Assembly (NCBI GenBank): GCA_049116495.1
Contig: JAGDYV010000102.1
Span: forward strand, 1-33,115
Length of the DNA stretch: 33,115 nt
Reading direction: 5' to 3'
Source of the DNA: CAJQQK01 sp049116495
Lineage (GTDB): Bacteria; Pseudomonadota; Alphaproteobacteria; Rhizobiales; Hyphomicrobiaceae
Both the position numbers and the translations under genes were made by a program. Of the stretch, positions 16,568 to 24,008 are shown piece after piece; within the stretch, counting starts at the first letter, position 1, and the number at the start of each line of letters is the position of its first letter. Under the pieces are notes generated by a model. The model was not told the origin of the DNA. It did not search any database and was given only the letters and a program-made list of their open reading frames with translations.

Positions 16568-17602
16568 TCAACGACGACACAGACGTTTCATCGCGTGATG
16601 CTCTGCTTTGCCGCGCCGACGCAACAGAGACACCGGCGACCGTTTTGCGATCTGCGTCATGCAGTTGTGCAGCTCAACGTCAGCCAGGATGACACTCATC
16701 GCCTGCAGTCGGCGGCCGATGTCTATCCAGATGGTGCGCTCCGTTGTGCGCCGTTCGGCAAGCGGCCCGGCGATCATCTTGGCCATGGCCCGGATGCGAT
16801 CGACAGAAAGCGGATGTGTCGACGCCGTATCCAGGTACGTGTGCCAAGCTTTGCGCGTTTTGAAGTCACCGCGATGATCCAGCGAGAATATCTGCGCTTG
16901 GAAGTAGATGACGGCACCCAAGGGCGGCGTGCCGCTGCGCGCGAGGACATCCAGCGCAAAGGCATCGGATTGGATTTCATCAGCCCGTGCCTGCGCCGCC
17001 GTAATCTGCGCCAGGCCTTTGTGTTTGAAAAGAAGATGGCCCAGTTCGTGCGTCATAATGTATGCAAACGCTTCATTGCGCAGGCTCAAGCTGAGGCTAT
17101 CAATTTTCTTGTTCTTGAGCACATTGGTGGGCGCACCGACGAGAGTGAGAACATCGCGCCGACCTTTAGGCCCGAGTTCTTCATGCGGCTTGCGCTGTAG
17201 CATCGCGAAGTAAAGATCAAGCGGACCAAAGTGACGCTTCGTGACATATAGCCAGGCGAACGCCGTGGTCAGGTCCTCAATCAATTTCAGAGATTGCAGT
17301 GGCAGTATCACTGTGCCGCGACCGTGCAGTTGGCCGGCATAGAAATTCAGCGCGGGATCGTCCGGACCCGGCAGCGGAAATTCGAAATGCACGCCACGCA
17401 GAGCCGCCGCTTCGCTGGCGCGTAATGTCGGCTTGATGCCTTTTTTGTAAATTTGCGTGATCGCCTTTTTCAGGCGTGGCGCATCGCGCTTGAGAGTCGC
17501 GTCCGGATAAATACCTGTCGCATGGGCCTGGACATGTGCAGTAGCCAGTACTGCAAGAGCGGATGCGCCCAACAAGCGCGTTGTGCGTGACGAATACGGC
17601 AT
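16568..17602 (-). CDS. Secreted zinc metallopeptidase-like protein (HExxH)
   Basis: Predicted 344-residue exported protein with a gluzincin-type zinc site. A signal peptide (about residues 1-29, ending near VQAHATG) directs export. The HELGH motif supplies His185, Glu186 and His189, and a downstream ExxxD pattern (Glu209, Asp213, in ADEIQSDAFALD) supplies the third ligand as in M48-like peptidases. Unlike HtpX or Ste24 it has no further membrane spans, so it should act in the periplasm. I start at ATG 17602 because a GGGGGGA stretch lies upstream and the signal peptide begins there. The C-terminal 60 residues are basic and without known motif. It precedes the bactofilin gene on the same strand. 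The substrate is unknown. Confidence 0.75.
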   Translation of the reverse strand: MPYSSRTTRLLGASALAVLATAHVQAHATGIYPDATLKRDAPRLKKAITQIYKKGIKPTLRASEAAALRGVHFEFPLPGPDDPALNFYAGQLHGRGTVILPLQSLKLIEDLTTAFAWLYVTKRHFGPLDLYFAMLQRKPHEELGPKGRRDVLTLVGAPTNVLKNKKIDSLSLSLRNEAFAYIMTHELGHLLFKHKGLAQITAAQARADEIQSDAFALDVLARSGTPPLGAVIYFQAQIFSLDHRGDFKTRKAWHTYLDTASTHPLSVDRIRAMAKMIAGPLAERRTTERTIWIDIGRRLQAMSVILADVELHNCMTQIAKRSPVSLLRRRGKAEHHAMKRLCRR

Positions 17603-17951
17603 GCCCCAGTCCCCCCGGTCGTTATTCCTCAACGTCCGATTGTATCCAACAAGATGTCATTCATGCGTCAGCGGTTCGTCTTCGGGCACCTGCAACGAAT
17701 CCTATCCGGATCGTCCCAGTGCCACTTTGTGCCGCGCCGAAGCTGGCAGCTCGTGATAATTTGGGGGGCGCACTTTAATAGAAAAAAACTATTGAAACTT
17801 GAATTTTTGAGCAAAACGCAAATATCAGGCGAGCGCCGTTTGTTGCGGCACGCGCTTTAGTTGGATTGGCGTTCGGTCTCGGACCGAGGGGCCGATGCGA
17901 TCGCAACGTTTGAATTGCCCAGTTGATAATCGTCGTCTAGGAGGAGGAAAA
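17603..17951. other. Divergent intergenic region
   Basis: This region lies between two divergently oriented genes. It holds no supported gene. Positions about 17770-17825 are markedly AT-rich and include a small hairpin (AATAG...CTATT, 17777-17793), suggesting promoter activity. The right end carries the strong ribosome binding site of the following gene. Confidence 0.45.
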
Positions 17952-18305
17952 ATGGAAAGTCTCACTGAACTTGGCATCGCACTGTTTGCCGCCGCTGCGC
18001 TGATTTCACTCTTCGCCGTCATGCGGCTTGCAACGCGCTCGGCGTCATCGCCGGCTTGGTTGACGAGCACGCTGATGGCCTACGCCTTTGCTGTGCCCTT
18101 CACGATCGCGGTTGCCGCGTCGTTCGGATTTCTCGGATACGCGCTGCAACCCTTCATGAATGTCGTCCTCGCTGGGTTTGCGGCGGTGGCTATCCATTTA
18201 GCGTTGCTGGCGGCGTTTCGGGTACTGTTGCCCGTCAAAGACGGAACACCGGCGGTCAAGCGTGAGCGTGAAGCGGTCCAGATGCCTGAGGCGCTGGCTG
18301 CCTGA
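17952..18305 (+). CDS. Small multi-span membrane protein
   Basis: Predicted 117-residue integral membrane protein of unknown function. Three hydrophobic segments are visible at about residues 6-25, 37-60 and 65-92, with a charged C-terminal tail (VKDGTPAVKREREAVQ). The start at ATG 17952 follows a near-perfect ribosome binding site, AGGAGGAGG, which suggests strong translation. The longer frame to 17895 has no such site. It stands alone on its strand, with an AT-rich region upstream and a hairpin (18313-18346) just after the stop. I recognise no domain. Confidence 0.78.
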   Translation: MESLTELGIALFAAAALISLFAVMRLATRSASSPAWLTSTLMAYAFAVPFTIAVAASFGFLGYALQPFMNVVLAGFAAVAIHLALLAAFRVLLPVKDGTPAVKREREAVQMPEALAA

Positions 18306-18312
18306 AGCAAGC

Positions 18313-18346
18313 ATGGTATGGCTGGGAAAAAATCCAGCCATGCCAT
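18313..18346. terminator. Hairpin between convergent genes
   Basis: ATGGTATGGCTGG (18313-18325) pairs with CCAGCCATGCCAT (18334-18346) in a 13-bp stem with one G-T pair and an A-rich loop. It lies between the stop codons of the membrane protein and the molybdopterin oxidoreductase. No T run follows on either strand, so bidirectional termination is likely but not certain. Confidence 0.55.
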
Positions 18347-18379
18347 TCGAGTAGCGTTGGGAGCGTGCTGACCCGGTGA

Positions 18380-20461
18380 TCAGATTCCGGAAATCCAGAC
18401 ATGATTGTCATGGAACGCAGCTCCGCCGTAAGGTGCGATGGCGTCCGCACTTGTCAGCGTATTGACGCCTTTTCCGCCAGCATGTTGATCGTTTGGCTTG
18501 ACGCCTTCGACAATCACGACGCCGCGTTGGACGCCGTCAAAGGATGTCGCCAGAAGTTCTATTTCACCGCGATCATTGCCCATGCGAATGCGTGCGCCAT
18601 CCGTCACGCCCAGGTCGGAAAGGTCATCCGGGTGGATCAAAGCATTGGGTTCGCCTTCCTGGGCGCGGCTCGTTGGCGTTTCGTTGAACGACGAGTTGAG
18701 GTAGCCACGCGCCGGCGAGGTTGCGAGACGGAACGGATGCTTGGCGTCAGCCTTTTCGATGACATCCCAGTGATCCGGCAGCGGCGGCATGTCCTTGGCC
18801 ATGCCCCAGTCGAATTTGCGCCCGACCGGGATGTTGTCCCAATCCGGCTTGAAACGGAACTTGCCATCGGGATAACCAAAGCCGTCGGCGTAGTGCGCAT
18901 GATCGGGATCCGGCTGGCAGTCAATCCAGCGGCTTTCTTCCAGCGCTTCTATGGTGCCCCAGCCGGATGCCTGCAGGGTTTTGTCGATGAGTTCGCGCGG
19001 CGTCATCTCAAAGCCCGGATGCTCAGCGCCAACCCGTTTCGCAAGTGCTGCAATAACGTCATGGTTTGAGCGGCACTCGCCGGGCGCCTCGATCAACTTT
19101 GGCCCCAGCATGATGTGATTTTGCCCGCCGCCCTGGTAGACATCGTCATGTTCGACGAACATCGTGGCGGGCAGCACGACATCGGCCATCTGGGCGGTAG
19201 CCGTCATGAACTGCTCATGCACGCAGGTGAACAGGTCATCGCGGGCAAAGCCGGCCTTGACCAGGGTTTGGTCGGGCGCGACCTGGACCGGATTCATGTT
19301 CTGGATCAGCATTGCGGTGACGGGCGGACCGTCACCAAGATCGCGCTTGTCGCCGGTCAGGATCGGCCCGATGCGCGACATGTCCAGCGTTCGAACGCTT
19401 GGATCACGCACGTCCAGGCCTTCGATTAAGGTCTTATCCCAATGATAGATCTGACCGTTGGTGTGGAAGGCGCCGCCACCTTCGTGCTGCCACGCGCCAA
19501 GCACGGAAGAAATGCACAGCGCAGCGTGCATGTTGTGCGTTCCGTTGCGCTGCCGCGCAAATCCGTAGCCGAGCCGGAAGAACGTTCTCGGCGTTGTGCC
19601 GACCAGTTTGGCGAAGGCTTCGATCTCGGCCACGCTGAGGCCGGTAATTGCCGCCGCCCACTGGGGTGTGCGCGATTGCAGGTGTGCTTCAAGTTCCGCC
19701 GGGCAATCCGTGTACTTGTCCATAAACGCACGGTCGGCATAACCGTCGCGAAAGGCAATGTGCATCACGGCGCAGGCCAGCGCGCCATCTGTGCCCGGCT
19801 TCAGGCACAACGCCATGTCGGCCTGCTTCATGGTACCGTTTTGATAGATATCAACCACGACGATCTTGGCGCCGCGCTGCTTACGCGCCTTCACGGCGTG
19901 GGTCATCACGTTGACCTGTGTGTTGACCGGGTTGGTGCCCCAGATCACGACGCAATCGGATTTCGCCATCTCGCGCGGGTCAACGCCACGCAAGGCACCG
20001 GTGCCGGCGGCGAAGCCGGTCCACGCCAGCGTCGTACAGATCGAGGCGTGCATGTCGGAGTATTTCTTGACGTGTCGCAGGCGGTTGATGCCATCGCGCA
20101 TGACAAGGCCCATCGTGCCAGCGAAGAAGTAGGGCCAGACCGCTTCGGGCCCAAGTTCGCGTTCGGCTTTGAGGAATGCCTCGGCGGTGATGTCGAGGGC
20201 GTCATCCCAGGAGATTTGCTCAAATGCGCCGGAGCCTTTAGCCCCTTTGCGCCTGAGTGGATGCAGGACACGGTCTGGATGATGGACACGTTCGGCGTAG
20301 CGCGCGACCTTGGCGCATATGACGCCATCTGTGTACGTGTTGGCCTTGGCGCCATAGACACGGCCGATACGCCCTGGTCCTTCGATCTCGATTTCGAGGG
20401 CACATGTTGACGGGCAGTCGTGCGGGCAGGCTGAAAACCCAAGCGGTGTGTTGCCGTCCAT
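18380..20461 (-). CDS. Molybdopterin oxidoreductase with N-terminal [4Fe-4S] cluster
   Basis: Predicted 693-residue catalytic subunit of the DMSO reductase superfamily, using a bis-MGD molybdenum or tungsten cofactor. The N-terminal cluster motif is Cys12, Cys16, Cys20 and Cys49 (CPHDCPSTC, then GVICAK). The cofactor-binding core follows, with GTNPVNT and a C-terminal molydopterin-dinucleotide-binding domain (about 575-690; NSSFNETPTSRAQEG and LIHPDDLSDLGV). No twin-arginine signal is visible, so it should act in the cytoplasm. No electron-transfer or membrane-anchor subunit is adjacent, unlike most respiratory members, which suggests a soluble enzyme with separate partners. The metal-ligating residue (Ser or Cys, near HASIC) and thus the substrate class cannot be settled by eye. 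The opposite strand has long open frames caused by base composition. Confidence 0.9.
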   Translation of the reverse strand: MDGNTPLGFSACPHDCPSTCALEIEIEGPGRIGRVYGAKANTYTDGVICAKVARYAERVHHPDRVLHPLRRKGAKGSGAFEQISWDDALDITAEAFLKAERELGPEAVWPYFFAGTMGLVMRDGINRLRHVKKYSDMHASICTTLAWTGFAAGTGALRGVDPREMAKSDCVVIWGTNPVNTQVNVMTHAVKARKQRGAKIVVVDIYQNGTMKQADMALCLKPGTDGALACAVMHIAFRDGYADRAFMDKYTDCPAELEAHLQSRTPQWAAAITGLSVAEIEAFAKLVGTTPRTFFRLGYGFARQRNGTHNMHAALCISSVLGAWQHEGGGAFHTNGQIYHWDKTLIEGLDVRDPSVRTLDMSRIGPILTGDKRDLGDGPPVTAMLIQNMNPVQVAPDQTLVKAGFARDDLFTCVHEQFMTATAQMADVVLPATMFVEHDDVYQGGGQNHIMLGPKLIEAPGECRSNHDVIAALAKRVGAEHPGFEMTPRELIDKTLQASGWGTIEALEESRWIDCQPDPDHAHYADGFGYPDGKFRFKPDWDNIPVGRKFDWGMAKDMPPLPDHWDVIEKADAKHPFRLATSPARGYLNSSFNETPTSRAQEGEPNALIHPDDLSDLGVTDGARIRMGNDRGEIELLATSFDGVQRGVVIVEGVKPNDQHAGGKGVNTLTSADAIAPYGGAAFHDNHVWISGI

Positions 20462-21154
20462 GAGCGCGTGTCCTTGCGTGATGCAGTATTTTGGCGGTCA
20501 AGATAGCGATGTTCGCCGCCGAGGCAAATGCAGACGATCTTTGGGTTGTCCGCAAGTGTATGATTTGGCCGATATCGGAGGAGGCTGACGCAAGGCACGA
20601 TCAATGGCCCTGCGCGATACGTCGCCAGAGGGATGGCCAGTTGAAGGGTACGGGGCAACAGCACGCCGCATCCGAATTTTAATTTTTAGCGACGCGCTGT
20701 CGCCCCGCGCAGGATTTGTCGCTGAGTCACGCCTCTTTTAAGCTGCGGGCACCTGGGACTTGCACCACAGGCAGGACGGCAGGGCGTCACTTTTAACGCC
20801 GGGCGTACGTTGCGCCGGCGCGTGACCTGCAGCCCGCTCCCTCTGATGGTCGCCACCGGTCAGCGGCCCTTCAATGGACGGGATGAAAAAAATCTTACCG
20901 CGCGTTTCAAGGGCGGGGATTGAAGCGTGGCTTGGTTAACGCGGCGGGGGCGATGGCAGGATTGATATCGTCACGAACTGCGGAACGTTCGTCCGTTTCG
21001 GGATAGAAATTGCGCCCGTCCAGAATCAATGCACGCGCCAGCTCTGCTCGGAAACGAGTTGATTTGAGGGTCGCACGCCGCGTCGCTGTATAACCGCGCG
21101 TACCGCATCCGATGCTTCGGGCTTCAGGCTCTGCGGTCTCTTAATAGGCGACCG
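20462..21154. other. Long intergenic stretch, possibly with a gene remnant
   Basis: This 693-bp region between the molybdopterin enzyme and the PhyH gene has no protein-coding gene I can support with a start codon and ribosome binding site. Its left part should hold no more than the promoter of the molybdopterin gene. In the right part, a minus-strand frame (21140-20907) stays open for 77 codons with protein-like content, but lacks ATG or GTG; it is described in the findings. No tRNA, repeat or terminator stood out. Confidence 0.5.
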
Positions 21155-22024
21155 CTATCGGGCATCGCCGGCTGCTTGTTGCGCGAAGAATGATGTTTCT
21201 TTGGGAACTTCCGGTATTTCCATTTCGTACGATGAGCACCGGATGCGGCCCGATGGCGCCCCACGCACCAACTCGTGCGTGAAGGTGCTCGGCAGTGGGT
21301 TCGGGCTGAGCTCGATCGCATCCTCGGCGTAGTAGGTTGTAATGTATAGCGTTCGCGATCTGTCGGACAGGTTCGGCGCAGAACCATGCAACAGGCTGCA
21401 GTGCATCAGGCAAACCGAACCGGCGCTGCCGGTACATTTCACGATATTGCCTTTGTGTTCCTCGTAGACCGCATCGGCGACGGCGCCCGTGAACACACCA
21501 TCGTGCCATAGCGAATAGAGTGGCCCTTTGTGGGTGCCGGGAACGACTTCGAGCGGGCCGTTTTCCAACGTGACCGGATCGACAAACAACAGCGCCGTGA
21601 TCATATCGTCGTTGGTCATCGGTTGAAACGTGAAGTCCTGGTGGAATTTCACCTTTGTTGCAGCACCAGGCAGCTTTGAGTTCACTTTGCCATGGTGAAA
21701 TTTGATCGATGGTCCGATCAAATCGGCCACCAGATCGACCAGGCGCGCCGTGCGCATCACGCCAGCGTAAACGTCTGATACTTCCTCGGGCGACTGCACG
21801 CGGCGAAGGGCTGGATGCGTGGCGTTGTGGCCTGGCTCCAGATCGAACCGCGGCCGTCCGTCGAGCGTTTCGCCGTAGTCTTCGAGGTGGTGCCGGCTCT
21901 CTTCGACCCATTCGTCAAAAACAGCTCGGAGATTGCTCAGGTCTTCAGGTGTCACGGCATCGTCGACCATCAGGAAGCCGTCATTCCAGAACTGATCCTT
22001 CTGCGTCTGCGTAAGCGTGCTCAT
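21155..22024 (-). CDS. Phytanoyl-CoA dioxygenase (PhyH) family protein
   Basis: Predicted 289-residue Fe(II)/2-oxoglutarate-dependent oxygenase. The iron triad is intact: His128 and Asp130 in KFHQDF, and His213 in LLHGSAPNLS, with Arg223 downstream in the expected place to bind 2-oxoglutarate. Family features LEVVPGTHKGPLY and the N-terminal helical region also fit. I start at ATG 22024 (MSTLTQTQ), where homologues usually begin, with AGGAG and GGGAG upstream; the frame continues to 22069 with poor content. Substrates of the family range from branched fatty acyl-CoA to compatible solutes and secondary metabolites, so the substrate is open. It lies upstream of, and on the same strand as, the molybdopterin gene, but 693 bases apart, so they are probably separate transcripts. 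Confidence 0.92.
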   Translation of the reverse strand: MSTLTQTQKDQFWNDGFLMVDDAVTPEDLSNLRAVFDEWVEESRHHLEDYGETLDGRPRFDLEPGHNATHPALRRVQSPEEVSDVYAGVMRTARLVDLVADLIGPSIKFHHGKVNSKLPGAATKVKFHQDFTFQPMTNDDMITALLFVDPVTLENGPLEVVPGTHKGPLYSLWHDGVFTGAVADAVYEEHKGNIVKCTGSAGSVCLMHCSLLHGSAPNLSDRSRTLYITTYYAEDAIELSPNPLPSTFTHELVRGAPSGRIRCSSYEMEIPEVPKETSFFAQQAAGDAR

Positions 22025-22235
22025 TGCTCCCGATCGCTCCTGCGTTTGTCGCTGGTGCGCCGCAGCCATTGCACCGCTGGAACCTCGATTTTATCTCAAT
22101 CGACGAGCGCCGGTATTCCATTTTCGCCTTAATCAGTTGAACAATCGACACCGATCGGGCAGGCGTTGTCCGTGCAGGATATGTTATCAAGCCGGCTATT
22201 GGCCGGGTAGGGCCCGGCGCACCGGTTTTGCGACA

Positions 22236-22586
22236 TCAAACGACCGGAGAGCCGTAGCCGTAACTGTAGGGCACCGGGCCGGAAAACGCGATGACATCGC
22301 CATCACTGATCACGTGCTCTCGGTTGACCGCACCGGCCTGATAGAGGCCGGGCGTAATATCGCGACCATTGCACAGGACGAGAAAAATCTCGGAAACCGG
22401 AATACCGATGAGCGCGATCAGATCACCGACGGTTGCGCCCGCGGAGAGCTCCATTTTGCGATGGCGCCCTTCGGCGTCGGCATAACGCGACAGCGTGTTG
22501 AAGAGGCGCGTTTCAACTTCGACCGTGAGATCCGCGGAGTTGTGGCCGATCAATGTTTCTTGCATGGGCAGTGCACCTGTTGGCAT
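22236..22586 (-). CDS. MoaD/ThiS-like ubiquitin-fold protein lacking terminal Gly-Gly
   Basis: Predicted 116-residue beta-grasp protein related to MoaD and ThiS sulfur carriers. The core (about residues 20-105) has VEVETRLFNTLSRYA, GATVGDLIALIGIP and LCNGRD, and ends in the DGDVIAFSGPV strand typical of the family. However, the chain ends GYGSPVV and not with Gly-Gly, the residue pair that is adenylated and thiocarboxylated in true sulfur carriers. It may therefore be a non-carrier relative or need processing. The start is uncertain: ATG 22586 or ATG 22565. It lies between PhyH and a PPOX-like protein on the same strand. A molybdopterin enzyme is nearby, but a functional link is inference. 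Confidence 0.75.
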   Translation of the reverse strand: MPTGALPMQETLIGHNSADLTVEVETRLFNTLSRYADAEGRHRKMELSAGATVGDLIALIGIPVSEIFLVLCNGRDITPGLYQAGAVNREHVISDGDVIAFSGPVPYSYGYGSPVV

Positions 22587-22669
22587 GAGCTTTCGCTAAA
22601 GTCATTGCAATGCTCGTGAACCGGCAGCCTTGATCGACGTCAAAGCGCCGTGCCCGGCCGGTTGGTGCG

Positions 22670-23227
22670 TTACCGAGTCGTCAACTTGCGTAACTCGGCC
22701 TCCGTGAAGCGTGGTGTGATGTATTTCGGGCAATTCCAGTCGAAGGCCTCGACCTCGAACAGGATGCCGCGCTCAAGCCTGCCCTCGTAGGCGGCGTCGC
22801 TGAGCTCAGCGGTCAACTCCGGGTCGCCGGTCAGGTCCACCACCCGTGCACGGGCCAGTACTTTGAGCCGGTGGCGGTTCATGTAGTCCATGAAGAACAG
22901 CGAGGCGCGGTTGTTATCGGCGAGGTTGCCGAGGCTGACGTATTGCTGGTTGCCGCGGTAGTCAGCGATCCCGATGGTGCGGCGTCCCAGAATTTTGACG
23001 AAGCCCGGCGGTCCGCCACGGTGCTGCATGTAGGGCCAGCCGGATGCGCTGACGGTTGCGAAGTAAAAGCTGTCGCGCAGCGAGATGAACGTCATTTCAT
23101 AAGGTGTCAGTTCGTCCGCGTCGCCGTCGGCCGGTCCCGTGTCGGCATAGATATCGGCGCTGCCGTTGTTGGCCTGTGCCGCGCGTACGGCAGGTGTGAA
23201 CGCAATTTCGCGAAATCGCTGGGTCAT
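22670..23227 (-). CDS. Pyridoxamine 5'-phosphate oxidase (PPOX) family flavoprotein
   Basis: Predicted 185-residue protein of the PNPOx-like split-barrel fold, usually binding FMN or F420 and acting as a small reductase or oxidase. Signature parts are DSFYFATVSASGWPYMQHRGGP, the first barrel strands, and NLADNNRASLFFMDY, followed by RLKVLARARVVD. I start at ATG 23227 (MTQRFREIAF), because the upstream extension to 23467 is low-quality sequence, and an AGGAGG and a CAGG lie upstream of 23227. It is the most upstream gene of the minus-strand group PPOX, MoaD-like, PhyH. It is not PdxH itself, since the substrate-binding C-terminus is absent. The substrate is unknown. Confidence 0.85.
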   Translation of the reverse strand: MTQRFREIAFTPAVRAAQANNGSADIYADTGPADGDADELTPYEMTFISLRDSFYFATVSASGWPYMQHRGGPPGFVKILGRRTIGIADYRGNQQYVSLGNLADNNRASLFFMDYMNRHRLKVLARARVVDLTGDPELTAELSDAAYEGRLERGILFEVEAFDWNCPKYITPRFTEAELRKLTTR

Positions 23228-23481
23228 GCTGAAGCCTGGTTGCCTCCTGGCTGGGTTTCGGTCTCGGCCGCTTGGTGCGGATGTTATGCCGCCGGCGGAA
23301 AATGAGCCAGTGACCATCGGTGGGCGTTGACCTGTCGCCTGCCGGTCGATTGGGCGCTCCGGCGGATTGTGATCAAAACCGAAATGCATGCGTTGGCGCA
23401 CGCGCCGTCCGGGATGTTTTCTGATAGGCTCCGCCATCCGCAATTTCTCGCAAACACGTAACGCCAACGGAGGCCCCTCAA

Positions 23482-23811
23482 ATGATCCTGGATATGCGCA
23501 CCTACACTTGTAAGCCCGGCATGATCAAAAAGCACATCGAGGTTTACAAGCAATACGGTCAAGCACCGCAAACAAAGCACCTCGGCCAGCCGGTGGTCTG
23601 GGCGACGACCGAAGTCGGCGACGTCAATTCCTATGTCCACATCTGGGCCTACAAGGATATCGCCGATCGTGCCGCCAAGCGTGCCGCCATGTGGGAGGAT
23701 CCCGATTGGATCGCCTATACCCAGAAATCGGCCGAACTCGGCGGGCTGGCGAGCCAGGAAAACAAGATCCTGGTTGCGACCGACATCATGCCGAAGCCTC
23801 CGGTGAAGTAG
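23482..23811 (+). CDS. NIPSNAP family protein
   Basis: Predicted 109-residue NIPSNAP-domain protein with a ferredoxin-like dimeric alpha/beta barrel fold. The pattern MILDMRTYTCKPGMIKKHIEVY at the start, VNSYVHIWAYKD in the middle and WEDPDWIAYTQKS later is characteristic. Bacterial members often sit beside catabolic oxidoreductases, but their chemistry is unresolved. GGAGG lies eight bases before the ATG. The upstream PPOX gene points away, so the two share a divergent promoter region of about 250 bp. A stable hairpin (23830-23864) follows the stop and probably ends the transcript. Confidence 0.9.
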   Translation: MILDMRTYTCKPGMIKKHIEVYKQYGQAPQTKHLGQPVVWATTEVGDVNSYVHIWAYKDIADRAAKRAAMWEDPDWIAYTQKSAELGGLASQENKILVATDIMPKPPVK

Positions 23812-23829
23812 CCGCCGAACCATTGACCG

Positions 23830-23864
23830 TCACCGGACAACCTGCCCGACAGGTTATCCGGTGA
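23830..23864. terminator. Hairpin after the NIPSNAP gene
   Basis: TCACCGGACAACCTG (23830-23844) pairs with CAGGTTATCCGGTGA (23850-23864) over 15 bp with one mismatch and a 5-base loop (CCCGA). It starts 18 bases after the NIPSNAP stop codon. There is no following T run, so it may act with Rho or as an RNA-stabilising 3' end. Confidence 0.6.
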
Positions 23865-24008
23865 TGTACGCGCACTCGCGCCAGCGCTGATAGAGGGCCG
23901 AGGAGATGCGCAAGTGGCGGGCGGTCAATTCTTCGCGCGTCTGGCCGTCGCGATGGCCCGTAAACCAACGTCCCGCCGTTTAATGGCCTGTATCATGTGA
24001 GGTGTGCC

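Noticed and set aside
19442..20410. A 322-codon frame antisense to the molybdopterin oxidoreductase
   Set aside because: It is opposite a gene with an intact cluster motif and cofactor domains; a typical GC-rich shadow.
21141..21911. A 256-codon frame on the minus strand overlapping PhyH
   Set aside because: It is the same strand in another frame, arginine-rich, and without motifs; PhyH has its iron triad intact.
18380..22586. A complete molybdenum cofactor or aldehyde oxidoreductase operon
   Set aside because: Only a MoaD-like gene without Gly-Gly and one molybdopterin enzyme are present; no moaE, moeB or partner subunit is in the window.
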